Assembly: GCF_007830295.1 (NCBI RefSeq)
Contig: NZ_VLKC01000002.1
Location: forward strand, 4,757,157 to 4,821,156
DNA: 64,000 bases
Direction: 5' to 3'
Source of the DNA: Sporomusa sp. KB1
GTDB lineage: Bacteria; Bacillota; Negativicutes; Sporomusales; Sporomusaceae
How positions within the stretch are numbered: position 1 is the stretch's first letter; each line of letters begins with the position of its first letter. The notes below the pieces were generated by a model that was not told the DNA's origin, did no database searches, and was given only the letters and a program-made list of their open reading frames with translations. Positions 53,081-60,695 of the stretch are shown piece after piece. Position numbers and translations under genes: made by a program.

Positions 53081-53109
53081 TTGTAATCAAGCCGGCAAGC
53101 GGGTATAAT
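53081..53109 (+). promoter_or_regulatory. Sigma-A promoter of the structured RNA
   Basis: TTGTAA (53081-53086), a 17-bp spacer and TATAAT (53104-53109). The expected start, 7 nt further, is the first G of the RNA closing stem at 53116. Confidence 0.7.
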
Positions 53110-53115
53110 AAGATT

Positions 53116-53215
53116 GTCGTCGTGAACAGTTCGCTGTTACGTGTAGGTGTTTGGGCACCTGCTCGTGCCTATAGGTGTCTCACCACCTATGGGACACGGC
53201 GACTCTAACTTTTTA
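53116..53215 (+). ncRNA. Compact multi-hairpin RNA, unassigned
   Basis: A 9-bp closing stem, GTCGTCGTG (53116-53124) with CACGGCGAC (53195-53203), encloses three hairpins: AACAG-TTCG-CTGTT (53125-53138), AGGTG-TTTGGG-CACCT (53145-53160) and CCTATAGGTG with CACCTATGGG (53168-53193). TCTAACTTTTT follows. A good promoter stands exactly at the 5' end and there is no open reading frame. I do not recognise the family; no known riboswitch core (B12, c-di-GMP, fluoride, NiCo, SRP) fits by eye. Confidence 0.6.
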
Positions 53216-53274
53216 ATTTCCATCCTTTTCTAATAATAGTATGTTTTTACATGAAATGCAAGTGGATTTACGAA

Positions 53275-53302
53275 AAATAGACAGCCATGTGGCTGTCTAT
53301 TT
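53275..53302 (-). terminator. Terminator after the methyltransferase
   Basis: AAATAGACAGCCA and TGGCTGTCTATTT are a perfect 13-bp stem with a 2-nt loop. It lies 73 bp after the minus-strand stop. Confidence 0.75.
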
Positions 53303-53375
53303 CAGATTCGGCGTAAATAATGCTTATTAGATACGCCTTTGCGGGCTAAGGTGAGCGGTAAAATGGCAAAGATAT

Positions 53376-54101
53376 TCAGATAATTTTAGCTATCATCTGA
53401 ATAAGATTAAAATACTTTCCGCCCTCAGCTTCCATCATTTTGATGTCATCAGCGACAACGGGGTGATAACCGGTCAGCCATTCTTCCCACGCCAGTCTGC
53501 AACTGGCCATTTCACGACTGTCCACTAGTTCAATACCCTCTGTCCTCTTCCACAAATCTTTCCACCAATCAAGAGAGTGCAAGGTTCTTTCCATCTCACT
53601 ATTCCAAAACGGCTGCATTTCAGCGGGAACATTTTTCTCAAATTCGTATTGTAAGCCGGGAATAGCCACGGCGATATAGCCGCCCTTTTTCACAAAAGGA
53701 ATGAGCGACGGGAGCATTTCCGCCGTATCACCGAAATAATGGTAAGCGTCCACGGTGAACAACAAGTCAAAATATCCATTTGCGAAAGGCAACCCTTTGG
53801 TCGCGTCTACGAAAATTGGAACGGCCTTATCATCAATTCCAATAGATTGGAAACGCTCATAGTTTTCAGTTGGCGAAATCCAAAGGTCGGCGGCGAAAAC
53901 GGACGCACCAAATTTTTTCGCTAATAAAATCGTGGAAAGGCCACACCCGCAACCGAGGTCAAGTATTCGCATATTCTCATTGATGTGTAGGTGTGACGTT
54001 AATTCCTCCGCTACTCGCATGGCGTTTGGCCCCATCATAGTGGCTTTCAAGAAATCAGCATTTTTAGCATTAGAAATAAACTGGTTTGTAAATGTATACA
54101 T
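53376..54101 (-). CDS. Class I SAM-dependent methyltransferase
   Basis: A 241-residue methyltransferase. I start it at the ATG at 54101, which GAGAGGAAG precedes. Motif I is LDLGCGCGLSTILLAKKF, and motif II/III regions are FAADLW and FDLLFTVDAYHYFG. The C-terminal part (WWKDLWKRTEGIELVDS) resembles unassigned small-molecule methyltransferases. The substrate is unknown. A 220-nt leader with a mini-ORF and a terminator suggests inducible expression. Confidence 0.88.
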   Translation of the reverse strand: MYTFTNQFISNAKNADFLKATMMGPNAMRVAEELTSHLHINENMRILDLGCGCGLSTILLAKKFGASVFAADLWISPTENYERFQSIGIDDKAVPIFVDATKGLPFANGYFDLLFTVDAYHYFGDTAEMLPSLIPFVKKGGYIAVAIPGLQYEFEKNVPAEMQPFWNSEMERTLHSLDWWKDLWKRTEGIELVDSREMASCRLAWEEWLTGYHPVVADDIKMMEAEGGKYFNLIQMIAKII

Positions 54102-54141
54102 GTTATTCTTCCTCTCTAATTTTGCCTTATAGAAAGAAAAT

Positions 54142-54356
54142 AAAAAAAGCACAGTATGCTACTGCGCTACAAATTACTCCATTATAAAAATGGATGCTCA
54201 TTCAATCTGTAAGGCAGTTTTTGACAACACAAATAAGAGCAAAACAATTGCTCATCTCATGCGCTTAACCTAAATCCTTACAGAATTACCGACATCAATA
54301 CACTCCCTTTTTCGTTAACTTACTATATATATATCATGGCAACATCAGTATGTCAA
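54142..54356 (-). promoter_or_regulatory. Promoter and attenuator leader of the methyltransferase
   Basis: On the minus strand: TTGACA (54356-54351), a 17-bp spacer, TATATA (54333-54328), then a mini-ORF (54295-54278). The stem TCTGTAAGG/CCTTACAGA follows (54276-54284 with 54206-54214), with an inner GAGCAA/TTGCTC hairpin. Last comes a terminator stem AGCGCAG/CTGTGCT followed by TTTTTT (54168-54142), 41 nt before the ATG. Confidence 0.6.
54278..54295 (-). CDS. Candidate 5-residue leader peptide MSVIL
   Basis: ATG behind AAAGGGAG. The stop TAA lies in the base of the leader stem, as in ribosome-stalling attenuators of antibiotic-inducible genes. Too short to prove from sequence. Confidence 0.35.
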   Translation of the reverse strand: MSVIL

Positions 54357-54427
54357 GGCAATAAATGGCTTAGCGTCTAAAGACGCACAAAATAATGAAT
54401 GATGTTTCTTTCAAGGCGGCATTTAAA

Positions 54428-55000
54428 TTATAGAGTTCTAGGCGAACTAATAATACGAATGTTTTCAGAGATATTTGCTACATATAGCAATACTACACGA
54501 AAGTATCTATGTTTAATAACGAATTTATTAAATATCACAGCTACCAAGGCTAAGATACTGCTACCAATTAGCACCGGCGCTAAAAGAATATCTAAGGATA
54601 ATCCCCATTCTAACATTACTAATATGGGATTTGCCGCTGCAGGCGGGTGTAAGATCCGCAGTAACTGCATGGCTGCAATCGCAACGCCAACTCCTAACGC
54701 ATAAGCCCACCATTGCTGACCAAAACAATAAGAACATAGTATTCCGACTATACTAGATATAACATGCCCGCCAATAATATTTCGTGGCTGAGCAAAAGCA
54801 CTATCTGGAATAACAAATGCAATAAAACAAGTTGCCCCTAGCGGAGGCATAATGAAATTAACACCAGTTATAGTAGATACATAGGCGACTGTCCCAATCC
54901 CGAGCATCGATCCTATTGACGAAGTAAAGATTCGTTTTATGTTGAGCCGCCGATGGTACCACTTCTGATGCTTAGATATCTTACTATTCGCGGCTGACAT
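54428..55000 (-). CDS. HPP-family membrane protein
   Basis: A 190-residue integral membrane protein with four helices of the HPP family, shown by its signature LRILHPPAAANPI and by GVNFIMPPLGATCFIAF, RNIIGGHVISSIVGI. Some members carry nitrite across membranes; no extra CBS domain is present here. An upstream GTGA-N6-TCAC site suggests control by a CRP/FNR-type regulator. Confidence 0.9.
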   Translation of the reverse strand: MSAANSKISKHQKWYHRRLNIKRIFTSSIGSMLGIGTVAYVSTITGVNFIMPPLGATCFIAFVIPDSAFAQPRNIIGGHVISSIVGILCSYCFGQQWWAYALGVGVAIAAMQLLRILHPPAAANPILVMLEWGLSLDILLAPVLIGSSILALVAVIFNKFVIKHRYFRVVLLYVANISENIRIISSPRTL

Positions 55001-55150
55001 TTCTCTACCTCATTTTCTATTCATTTTTATTGTAATTAGCTTATATCGATTTAATATCAGATATATAGTTCTGCCTCCTCTTTTACAGAACGTTAATTTT
55101 AGATAACGGACTATGTACGCTTGCCCTGTTTGCCTCCCCGTCGCTCAAGT

Positions 55151-55190
55151 ATAACACTATAAATAGTGTTATTACCGTGAGATTGATCAC
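55151..55190. promoter_or_regulatory. Palindrome and CRP/FNR-like site upstream of the HPP gene
   Basis: ATAACACTAT and ATAGTGTTAT form a 22-bp perfect palindrome (55151-55172). GTGA-GATTGA-TCAC follows at 55177-55190, the half-site spacing used by CRP/FNR-family proteins. Confidence 0.5.
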
Positions 55191-55284
55191 AGGGGCTCGC
55201 AAGCCCATATGATACCTCTTATTTTGTATGGTCTTTGAGACTCTCAATACTTATGATTTGATATATACTGGAGTACAAAGGGAT

Positions 55285-55505
55285 GTCTTACTTTTGTCAT
55301 GACACAAAAGTAAGCAAAAAGTCTAGGCCCAAAGCCTCCAAAAGCTCAAAAGCCGGGCGGTATTCCTAAAATTCGTAAACTCGCTGCGCTCAAACAGTAC
55401 GAATTTCTTAACGGAATACCACCCGGCTTTTCTCCTGCGGAACGCTTTTTCCTTACGGGAGTTACGAAGGATGCTGTAGACAGTACGAAGGTACATAACT
55501 TAGCG
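55285..55505. repeat. 0.2-kb direct repeat, left copy
   Basis: It starts GTCTTACTTTTGTCATGACA and contains nested inverted repeats (CTTACTTTTGT/ACAAAAGTAAG; GGTATTCC with GGAATACC; ATTCGT with ACGAAT). It matches 57246-57472. Confidence 0.85.
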
Positions 55506-55561
55506 CGACAGCCCCTTCTCATTAATAATCATAAGACTAACCACCGTTCATAGAGGAAATC

Positions 55562-56908
55562 TCAAGCATGGCTTCTTCTTTGAACGCTAATAAGACGCAG
55601 CAATAATACAACCGCACTAACAGCCAATCCGGCAATAAATCCAATCCAGTAACCAAACGGTCCAAAATCTTGATGATATGACAAAAGATAACCAACTGGC
55701 AAACCTATAATCCAATAGGCCAATAAAGCCATAATAAAAACAACTTTAACATCTTTATATCCTCTCAGCACCCCTTGTATGGGTGCCGCAACAGCATCAA
55801 AGAGTTGAAAAAATACCGCATACACCAAGAACTGTTGTGTTAACGTAAGTACTTCATAATCATTTGTATATAAGCCTGCTACTTCTTTATTAAATAATAC
55901 TAAGCCTAACGCAAAAAAGATTGCAGCGAATACAGCAAAACCAATACCTAAATAGGTATACATACGAGCATCACGGAATCTTTTTGCCCCTATTTCAAAA
56001 CCGACAACAATAGTCAACGCCATACTGATACTTAGAGGTAACATATATACTAATCCAGCAAAATTGATGGCTGCCTGATGAGCGGCAATGGTAACTGTAC
56101 CAAATCGCGCCATTAATATAGCCACAACACCAAAAATACTCGTTTCGCAGAAAATAGAAAAGCCAATAGGTATGCCTATGGACAACAGTTCCTTCCATGC
56201 CGATATCGAAATAGGATATAATTTTTTAAATATGGCGAAGCAACTAAACTGTCGCATCCGCAAAACAATCAAGCCACTAATACACAGAATAACCCAATAG
56301 GTAATGGCAGATGCGTAGCCAGCTCCCACACCTCCTAAACGCGGAAAACCTAAATTACCAAAAACTAGCAAATAATTAAGTACCACATTAATCGGCAGCG
56401 ATCCTAGAGTGATTAGCATTGTAATGCGTGTAAAGCCAAGTGTGTCAATAAAACAGCGTAGCACTGTGCTAAGAAAAAGCGGAACAATTCCAAAAGCAAT
56501 AGCCGCCAAAAAACGGTAAGCAATATCAAACACAGCTGGTTCAAGATTCATAAAAGCAAGAATCGGCCCAACTAAAAATACACCGGCAACTAATACAACA
56601 CCTGCAAGTACAACAGCTAGATAACTTCCTTGTGTTACAACAAACGGTATCTCTTTATGACGTCCCGCGCCGTTAAGCTGGGCAATTATTGGCATAAGTG
56701 CCATCAGTATTCCGTTAATTCCTGTAAACACCGGCATCCAAAGATTCGCTCCGATTGCCACACCCGCTAGATCATTCTGACTAGCATGACCTGACATTAT
56801 GGTATCAAAGAAACTTAAGGAACATAATGATATCTGCGTAATAAATAAAGGTAATAAAATAATTACTAACTGCCTAATTTTCCCTTGCAGCGTACGTGTT
56901 CGCTTCAC
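55562..56908 (-). CDS. MATE-family multidrug exporter
   Basis: A 448-residue antiporter with 12 membrane helices in two homologous halves. I take the GTG at 56908 because GAGGTGG stands 6 nt ahead; the open frame reaches 57004. Typical MATE features are the opening LVIILLPLFITQISLCSLSF, FFDTIMSGHAS, the central IPIGFSIFCETSIFG and VAAPIQGVLRGYKD. It should export drugs or metabolites using a cation gradient. It is flanked by the 0.2-kb direct repeats, which may have helped bring it in. Confidence 0.94.
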   Translation of the reverse strand: MKRTRTLQGKIRQLVIILLPLFITQISLCSLSFFDTIMSGHASQNDLAGVAIGANLWMPVFTGINGILMALMPIIAQLNGAGRHKEIPFVVTQGSYLAVVLAGVVLVAGVFLVGPILAFMNLEPAVFDIAYRFLAAIAFGIVPLFLSTVLRCFIDTLGFTRITMLITLGSLPINVVLNYLLVFGNLGFPRLGGVGAGYASAITYWVILCISGLIVLRMRQFSCFAIFKKLYPISISAWKELLSIGIPIGFSIFCETSIFGVVAILMARFGTVTIAAHQAAINFAGLVYMLPLSISMALTIVVGFEIGAKRFRDARMYTYLGIGFAVFAAIFFALGLVLFNKEVAGLYTNDYEVLTLTQQFLVYAVFFQLFDAVAAPIQGVLRGYKDVKVVFIMALLAYWIIGLPVGYLLSYHQDFGPFGYWIGFIAGLAVSAVVLLLRLISVQRRSHA

Positions 56909-57138
56909 AATCGGCCACCTCACATACATATAAACACATTCTGTTTTATAGTCCAAGTCGTAATTGATAATTATACGCGAAAAAACCTCAAATAACAATC
57001 TCATATCTGCAGTATCGTTTGAAATACATTCGATTTTTCTCCTAAATCCATCCGATAGATCCTAAATCATCCGATAGAAAAGAATAAAACTGCTTGAGAA
57101 ACCGCCAGCCAATAAACCTCAACTCGGCAGGCAACAAG

Positions 57139-57163
57139 AAAAACACCCAGCTTAGTAGCTGGG
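57139..57163 (-). terminator. Terminator
   Basis: CCCAGC (57146-57151) pairs with GCTGGG (57158-57163). On the minus strand TGTTTTTC follows. It would end transcripts from the nucleotidyltransferase side before the MATE gene. Confidence 0.7.
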
Positions 57164-57245
57164 CCGGAGAAATGCTCCCGCATATTAGAATTAGACATTA
57201 GATTAAAGGCGTGACTTATTCATGGAATACGGCCATATACAAGCG

Positions 57246-57472
57246 GTCTTACTTTTGTCATGACACAAAAGTAAGCAAAAAGTCTAGGCCTGAAGCCTCC
57301 AAAAGCTGAAAATCCAGGCGGTATTCCTAAAATTCGTAAACTCGCTGCGCTCAAGCATTACGAATTTCTTAACGGAATACCACCCGGCTTTTCTCCTACG
57401 GAACGCTTTTTCCGGCAATGGCCAAGGGTAACGGAGTTACGTAGGTTACCGTAGACAGCACGAAGGTTACTT
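57246..57472. repeat. 0.2-kb direct repeat, right copy
   Basis: It matches 55285-55505 in the same orientation, with a small insertion near 57415. Its right end meets the stop codon of the nucleotidyltransferase gene. Confidence 0.85.
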
Positions 57473-57928
57473 AGCTAACTCCAGCAGCGCCTCTTTATTT
57501 ACGCTTATAATATCATCCATGGTGGTCGCCAATTCGTTCTGTAGTTTGGTGTTAGGAAATTCAACAAAATGATTGGTTCGTTCATATAACACTATACTCT
57601 CGTTCCGAACGTTTTGGAAGAATGGTATATAGGGCGACCACTTCTTATATTCTTCAAGATCCTGAGATAAAATTGAAATATCTAAATCATGTTTAAGAGA
57701 CAAATCGAAGGCAATGTCTACCAAATCCTCGCGGAATTTCTTCAGATCGTGCCCATCGGTTCTAATTAAGGCCATTATGTCGATGTCTGAATCCTCCTGC
57801 GCTTCACCCCGGGCACAGGATCCATAGAGAATTATCTTTTCAATATGACTATCAAGCTTAGCCTGAATACGATATATTAATTCGTTAAGTAACTCTTGCG
57901 GCAGACTACAATTTATCGGTATAGCCAT
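57467..57928 (-). CDS. Minimal nucleotidyltransferase (MNT-type)
   Basis: A 153-residue protein with the nucleotidyltransferase motif GSCARGEAQEDSDIDIMALI (Asp-x-Asp metal pair) and the third acidic position near DLDISILSQD. Such proteins are the antitoxin halves of HEPN-MNT modules, but no HEPN gene is seen next to it here. It lies beyond the R-M locus, 84 bp after the SWIM-like gene. Confidence 0.88.
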   Translation of the reverse strand: MAIPINCSLPQELLNELIYRIQAKLDSHIEKIILYGSCARGEAQEDSDIDIMALIRTDGHDLKKFREDLVDIAFDLSLKHDLDISILSQDLEEYKKWSPYIPFFQNVRNESIVLYERTNHFVEFPNTKLQNELATTMDDIISVNKEALLELAK

Positions 57929-58012
57929 GAAAACACCTCCCTGTTGGAAGTCCCAAGCCTTTTTATCTCATATTTATTATTACATATTATTGCCACTTTG
58001 AAAATTCGAAAG

Positions 58013-59230
58013 TCATATTTTCTTTCTTATGGCAGCAAGTTCTTCCTGCATAGCGGGTCGGCGCTGATACAGTTCATTTAAACTCTCTATTATATCTAGT
58101 GCCCTAGTTTTCCCGCCCGCAGCCGATAGGTTTTTGATAATGCGGCAAACATTTTTATATTTCCCACGGTCGGTTGCCGCTTTGGCTTCAGCCAGGATAT
58201 ACTCTTCAAATATTTCGTAGGTCACTTGCGGAAAATCTTTGGCCAGTTGTTTACCGTAGTGTACAATATAGGATTTATGCTGTTTTACTACCTCCAGCAA
58301 TAAGGCCGTTTCACCTTCCTGCGCTAGTAGTGAGGCATAGATATGGTGCATCAGGGACTTGGCTAATTCTTGCCAAAGTACTTCTCTTTGCTTGTGCCAG
58401 TTCCCCTGCTCCTGGTACAACTCCTTTAGTTTCTTGAAATATGACGTATCGCCGTGCAAAAGAATAAATCGGAGCATTTCCTCGCGCTTGGCCTCATTGC
58501 CTGTTTCGGTATAAAGCTGTTCCAGGTAATAGGCCCACGGTGCAGGCTTGTTGAAATAACCACGGGGATCTTGCCGTAATGCTTCGGTACATAGTTTTTC
58601 TGCCAACATGTAGTCTTTAGCAGCCAGGGCATTTTCCACAACCAGCATGCGGATTTCCGTTACATGGAGGTTATTCAGCAGATATCGGTCAGCTGCTTCT
58701 CTACCTTCCAGCCGTACCAGTATGCCATGGGTAATAAGCAGTTTGTCAGGATACTCTTTGTCATCATACATGGTGCCAAGCACCGGAAAGAGATCATAGA
58801 TCTTCTGCGCCTGTTTTTTGTTCTGGACAAAATAGACGGCCGACTTTAGCAGCCGGTAGCCAAGCTCTGACCATTCAATGAAGGCTTTCTTTTTAACAGT
58901 CTTGATAATGGCATCAAAAAAGTGTGGCGGTTTTATTTCCTGAACATCAATGCACAGTCTATCTATCTCGCTAATACAGCCATGAATCACATCCCCGGCG
59001 GCACCGGAGGAATCGTCGGCATGAGCAATCAGCTTAATTGTTTCGACAAGTACCATAATGTAGATGTCAAAGGCTTGCTGATAATCACCGACCTGGGCCT
59101 GATCTTCGGCCATCTGCATCACCGCCATCATCTCGGCACATACCCGGTTGCAACTGCTATATGGTACAAAACCCCGGTCGGAATTACGGCGGATGGCTGT
59201 TTTAATTTGGTTTTTTAATTCATTTACCAT
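58013..59230 (-). CDS. Helical-repeat protein like the C-terminus of SWIM zinc-finger proteins
   Basis: A 405-residue all-helical protein. Its start (SDRGFVPYSSCNRVCAEMMA) and tetratricopeptide-like body (DYQQAFDIYIMVLVETIKLI, AKDYMLAEKLCTEALRQDPR, LYTETGNEAKREEMLRFILL) resemble the region that follows the SWIM zinc finger in proteins of 600 or more residues. The CxCxnCxH finger itself is missing, so this is a truncated or stand-alone version. AAGGGTGAG precedes the ATG, which overlaps the end of an hsdS relic by 7 bp. Confidence 0.65.
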   Translation of the reverse strand: MVNELKNQIKTAIRRNSDRGFVPYSSCNRVCAEMMAVMQMAEDQAQVGDYQQAFDIYIMVLVETIKLIAHADDSSGAAGDVIHGCISEIDRLCIDVQEIKPPHFFDAIIKTVKKKAFIEWSELGYRLLKSAVYFVQNKKQAQKIYDLFPVLGTMYDDKEYPDKLLITHGILVRLEGREAADRYLLNNLHVTEIRMLVVENALAAKDYMLAEKLCTEALRQDPRGYFNKPAPWAYYLEQLYTETGNEAKREEMLRFILLHGDTSYFKKLKELYQEQGNWHKQREVLWQELAKSLMHHIYASLLAQEGETALLLEVVKQHKSYIVHYGKQLAKDFPQVTYEIFEEYILAEAKAATDRGKYKNVCRIIKNLSAAGGKTRALDIIESLNELYQRRPAMQEELAAIRKKI

Positions 59231-59343
59231 AACTCACCCTTAAAGGCCCGTTGCATCAGACTGTTCATGTTGTTTTCCATCTCGGCAAGGCTCTGCTGCA
59301 TCAGGGATTTTTGTTGTTCATTTTTTTCGACGATGGTGGCAAG
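59224..59343 (-). pseudogene. hsdS: C-terminal relic of an hsdS gene
   Basis: The codons read ATIVEKNEQQKSLMQQSLAE and MENNMNSLMQRAFKGELW, the conserved distal helix of type I specificity subunits. It begins in the same frame directly after the TGA of the 85-aa gene, so the rest of the hsdS gene was replaced. Confidence 0.75.
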
Positions 59344-59601
59344 TCACCTATCAATAATTTCACATTCTTCAAAACCATTAATCTTTAAAAAATCCTTTAA
59401 TTCCGCCTGATTATTAAATGACTTATTCATGGTATACGGCTTGTTGGATGCAATGTAACCAATGGGCTTCTTTGTTGGGTTATAGAAATATACGTGATAG
59501 CAGATTTGCCAAAGGGATTTATTCGTTATAGTGGATTTGCCAGCATAATACCTGGCTTTTCTACATTCAATTAATTCTCCTAACTCTGTATTCTCCACCA
59601 T
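59344..59601 (-). CDS. Unknown 85-aa protein in the R-M locus
   Basis: A small mixed alpha/beta protein (ELIECRKARYYAGKSTITNK, YHVYFYNPTKKPIGYI, AELKDFLKINGFEECEIID). Ribosome site GGAGGG just before ATG. No family recognised. It lies between the Mrr-type nuclease and an hsdS relic that continues its reading frame past the stop. Confidence 0.55.
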   Translation of the reverse strand: MVENTELGELIECRKARYYAGKSTITNKSLWQICYHVYFYNPTKKPIGYIASNKPYTMNKSFNNQAELKDFLKINGFEECEIIDR

Positions 59602-59643
59602 TACCCTCCAATAAATCCAATTTTGGTGCTACTCTTTGAAGTT

Positions 59644-60564
59644 TTATTCACCTTCAAAATAATCCATATCAATTCTCTTGACATCATAAACAGTCTCGCT
59701 TGATACGCCTACGCCATATTCGATCATTAAATGCGTTAACTTTGAACCATCCATCAGCACCACACGATTACCGACTCTTGAAGCTACATCATATGCGGCT
59801 TGCGTAAAATAGGAAGTCGTGATAAATATCCCTTTATGCGCACCTTTTAGTTGTAAAGCTCCGATGAAGCCTTGAATTTCAGGACTACCGACAGCGTTTT
59901 TCCATCGTTTGGCCTGTACGTAAATGACATCGAGTCCCAAGCGATCCTCTTTGATAATACCGTCAATTCCCTCGTCCCCAGTCTTTCCTACTACCTGAGC
60001 TGCATCTTCCCGTGACCCACCATAGCCCATTTTAAGCAATAAATCCAACACCAGTTGTTCAAAAAAGGCAGGTGTCTGATCAGCAATCTGCTGTAGTAAT
60101 TCATCCGCTAAAGCAGCGCGTAATTCCTGGTAACATGCATCCATCAGTTCTCTGGGAGTTTTTTCGCTTTCACTAGCTTCGTCACTGGCTTCTTCTTTTG
60201 TAATGGCATTTGCAGATTGCGAAGAATCTCTGAATACCAGGAATTCGGGAAATTGCGCTAAAAATTTATTGTCAATACGTAAAGGTTGTTGATTTAAAAC
60301 AGTCTGCCCACGATGAGTAATCTTAAAATGCCCTGCTGATACGGACTCTATCACCAAAGCCTTTTTTAGATAGGTTCTAGCCCAGCCAATGCGACTATAA
60401 AATTTGTATTGTTTACCTGATGGCAACATTGTATTTCTATCTTCGTCACTTAACTTCATATCGTCGGCCAATACTTTGTGTAACTCTTTAAGCGAATGAA
60501 CTTGCCCATCGGCCAGTCGCAGCATAAATGGAAGCATAATATCTTCGTATGTCGGCATTGCCAT
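59644..60564 (-). CDS. mrr: Mrr-type restriction endonuclease
   Basis: A 306-residue nuclease. The Mrr N-terminal winged-helix domain (residues 1-95, YEDIMLPFMLRLADGQVHSL) is followed by a variable linker. The Mrr catalytic domain (about 160-290) shows LDLLLKMGYGG, the PD-(D/E)XK-type core DEGIDGIIKEDRLGLDVIYV with QAKRW, and IQGFIGALQLKGAHKGIFIT. Mrr enzymes cut methylated DNA, which is odd beside an active type I methylase unless specificities differ. AAAGGGGTAATG precedes the ATG. Confidence 0.93.
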   Translation of the reverse strand: MAMPTYEDIMLPFMLRLADGQVHSLKELHKVLADDMKLSDEDRNTMLPSGKQYKFYSRIGWARTYLKKALVIESVSAGHFKITHRGQTVLNQQPLRIDNKFLAQFPEFLVFRDSSQSANAITKEEASDEASESEKTPRELMDACYQELRAALADELLQQIADQTPAFFEQLVLDLLLKMGYGGSREDAAQVVGKTGDEGIDGIIKEDRLGLDVIYVQAKRWKNAVGSPEIQGFIGALQLKGAHKGIFITTSYFTQAAYDVASRVGNRVVLMDGSKLTHLMIEYGVGVSSETVYDVKRIDMDYFEGE

Positions 60565-60695
60565 AGTTTCATTACCCCTTTCACGATTTTTTAATCGTGT
60601 GTTTCTTCAATACCTCTGTCATATGCTGAGCCTCGACTATCAAAAATCCTACCTTTAAGAGCTGTTTAGCTATAATCTCCGACGCCGTGAATGTT

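Noticed and set aside
53116..53203. Structured RNA as SRP RNA, tRNA or a known riboswitch
   Set aside because: No SRP GGAAG apical motif, no tRNA arms or CCA and no known aptamer core by eye; left as unassigned.
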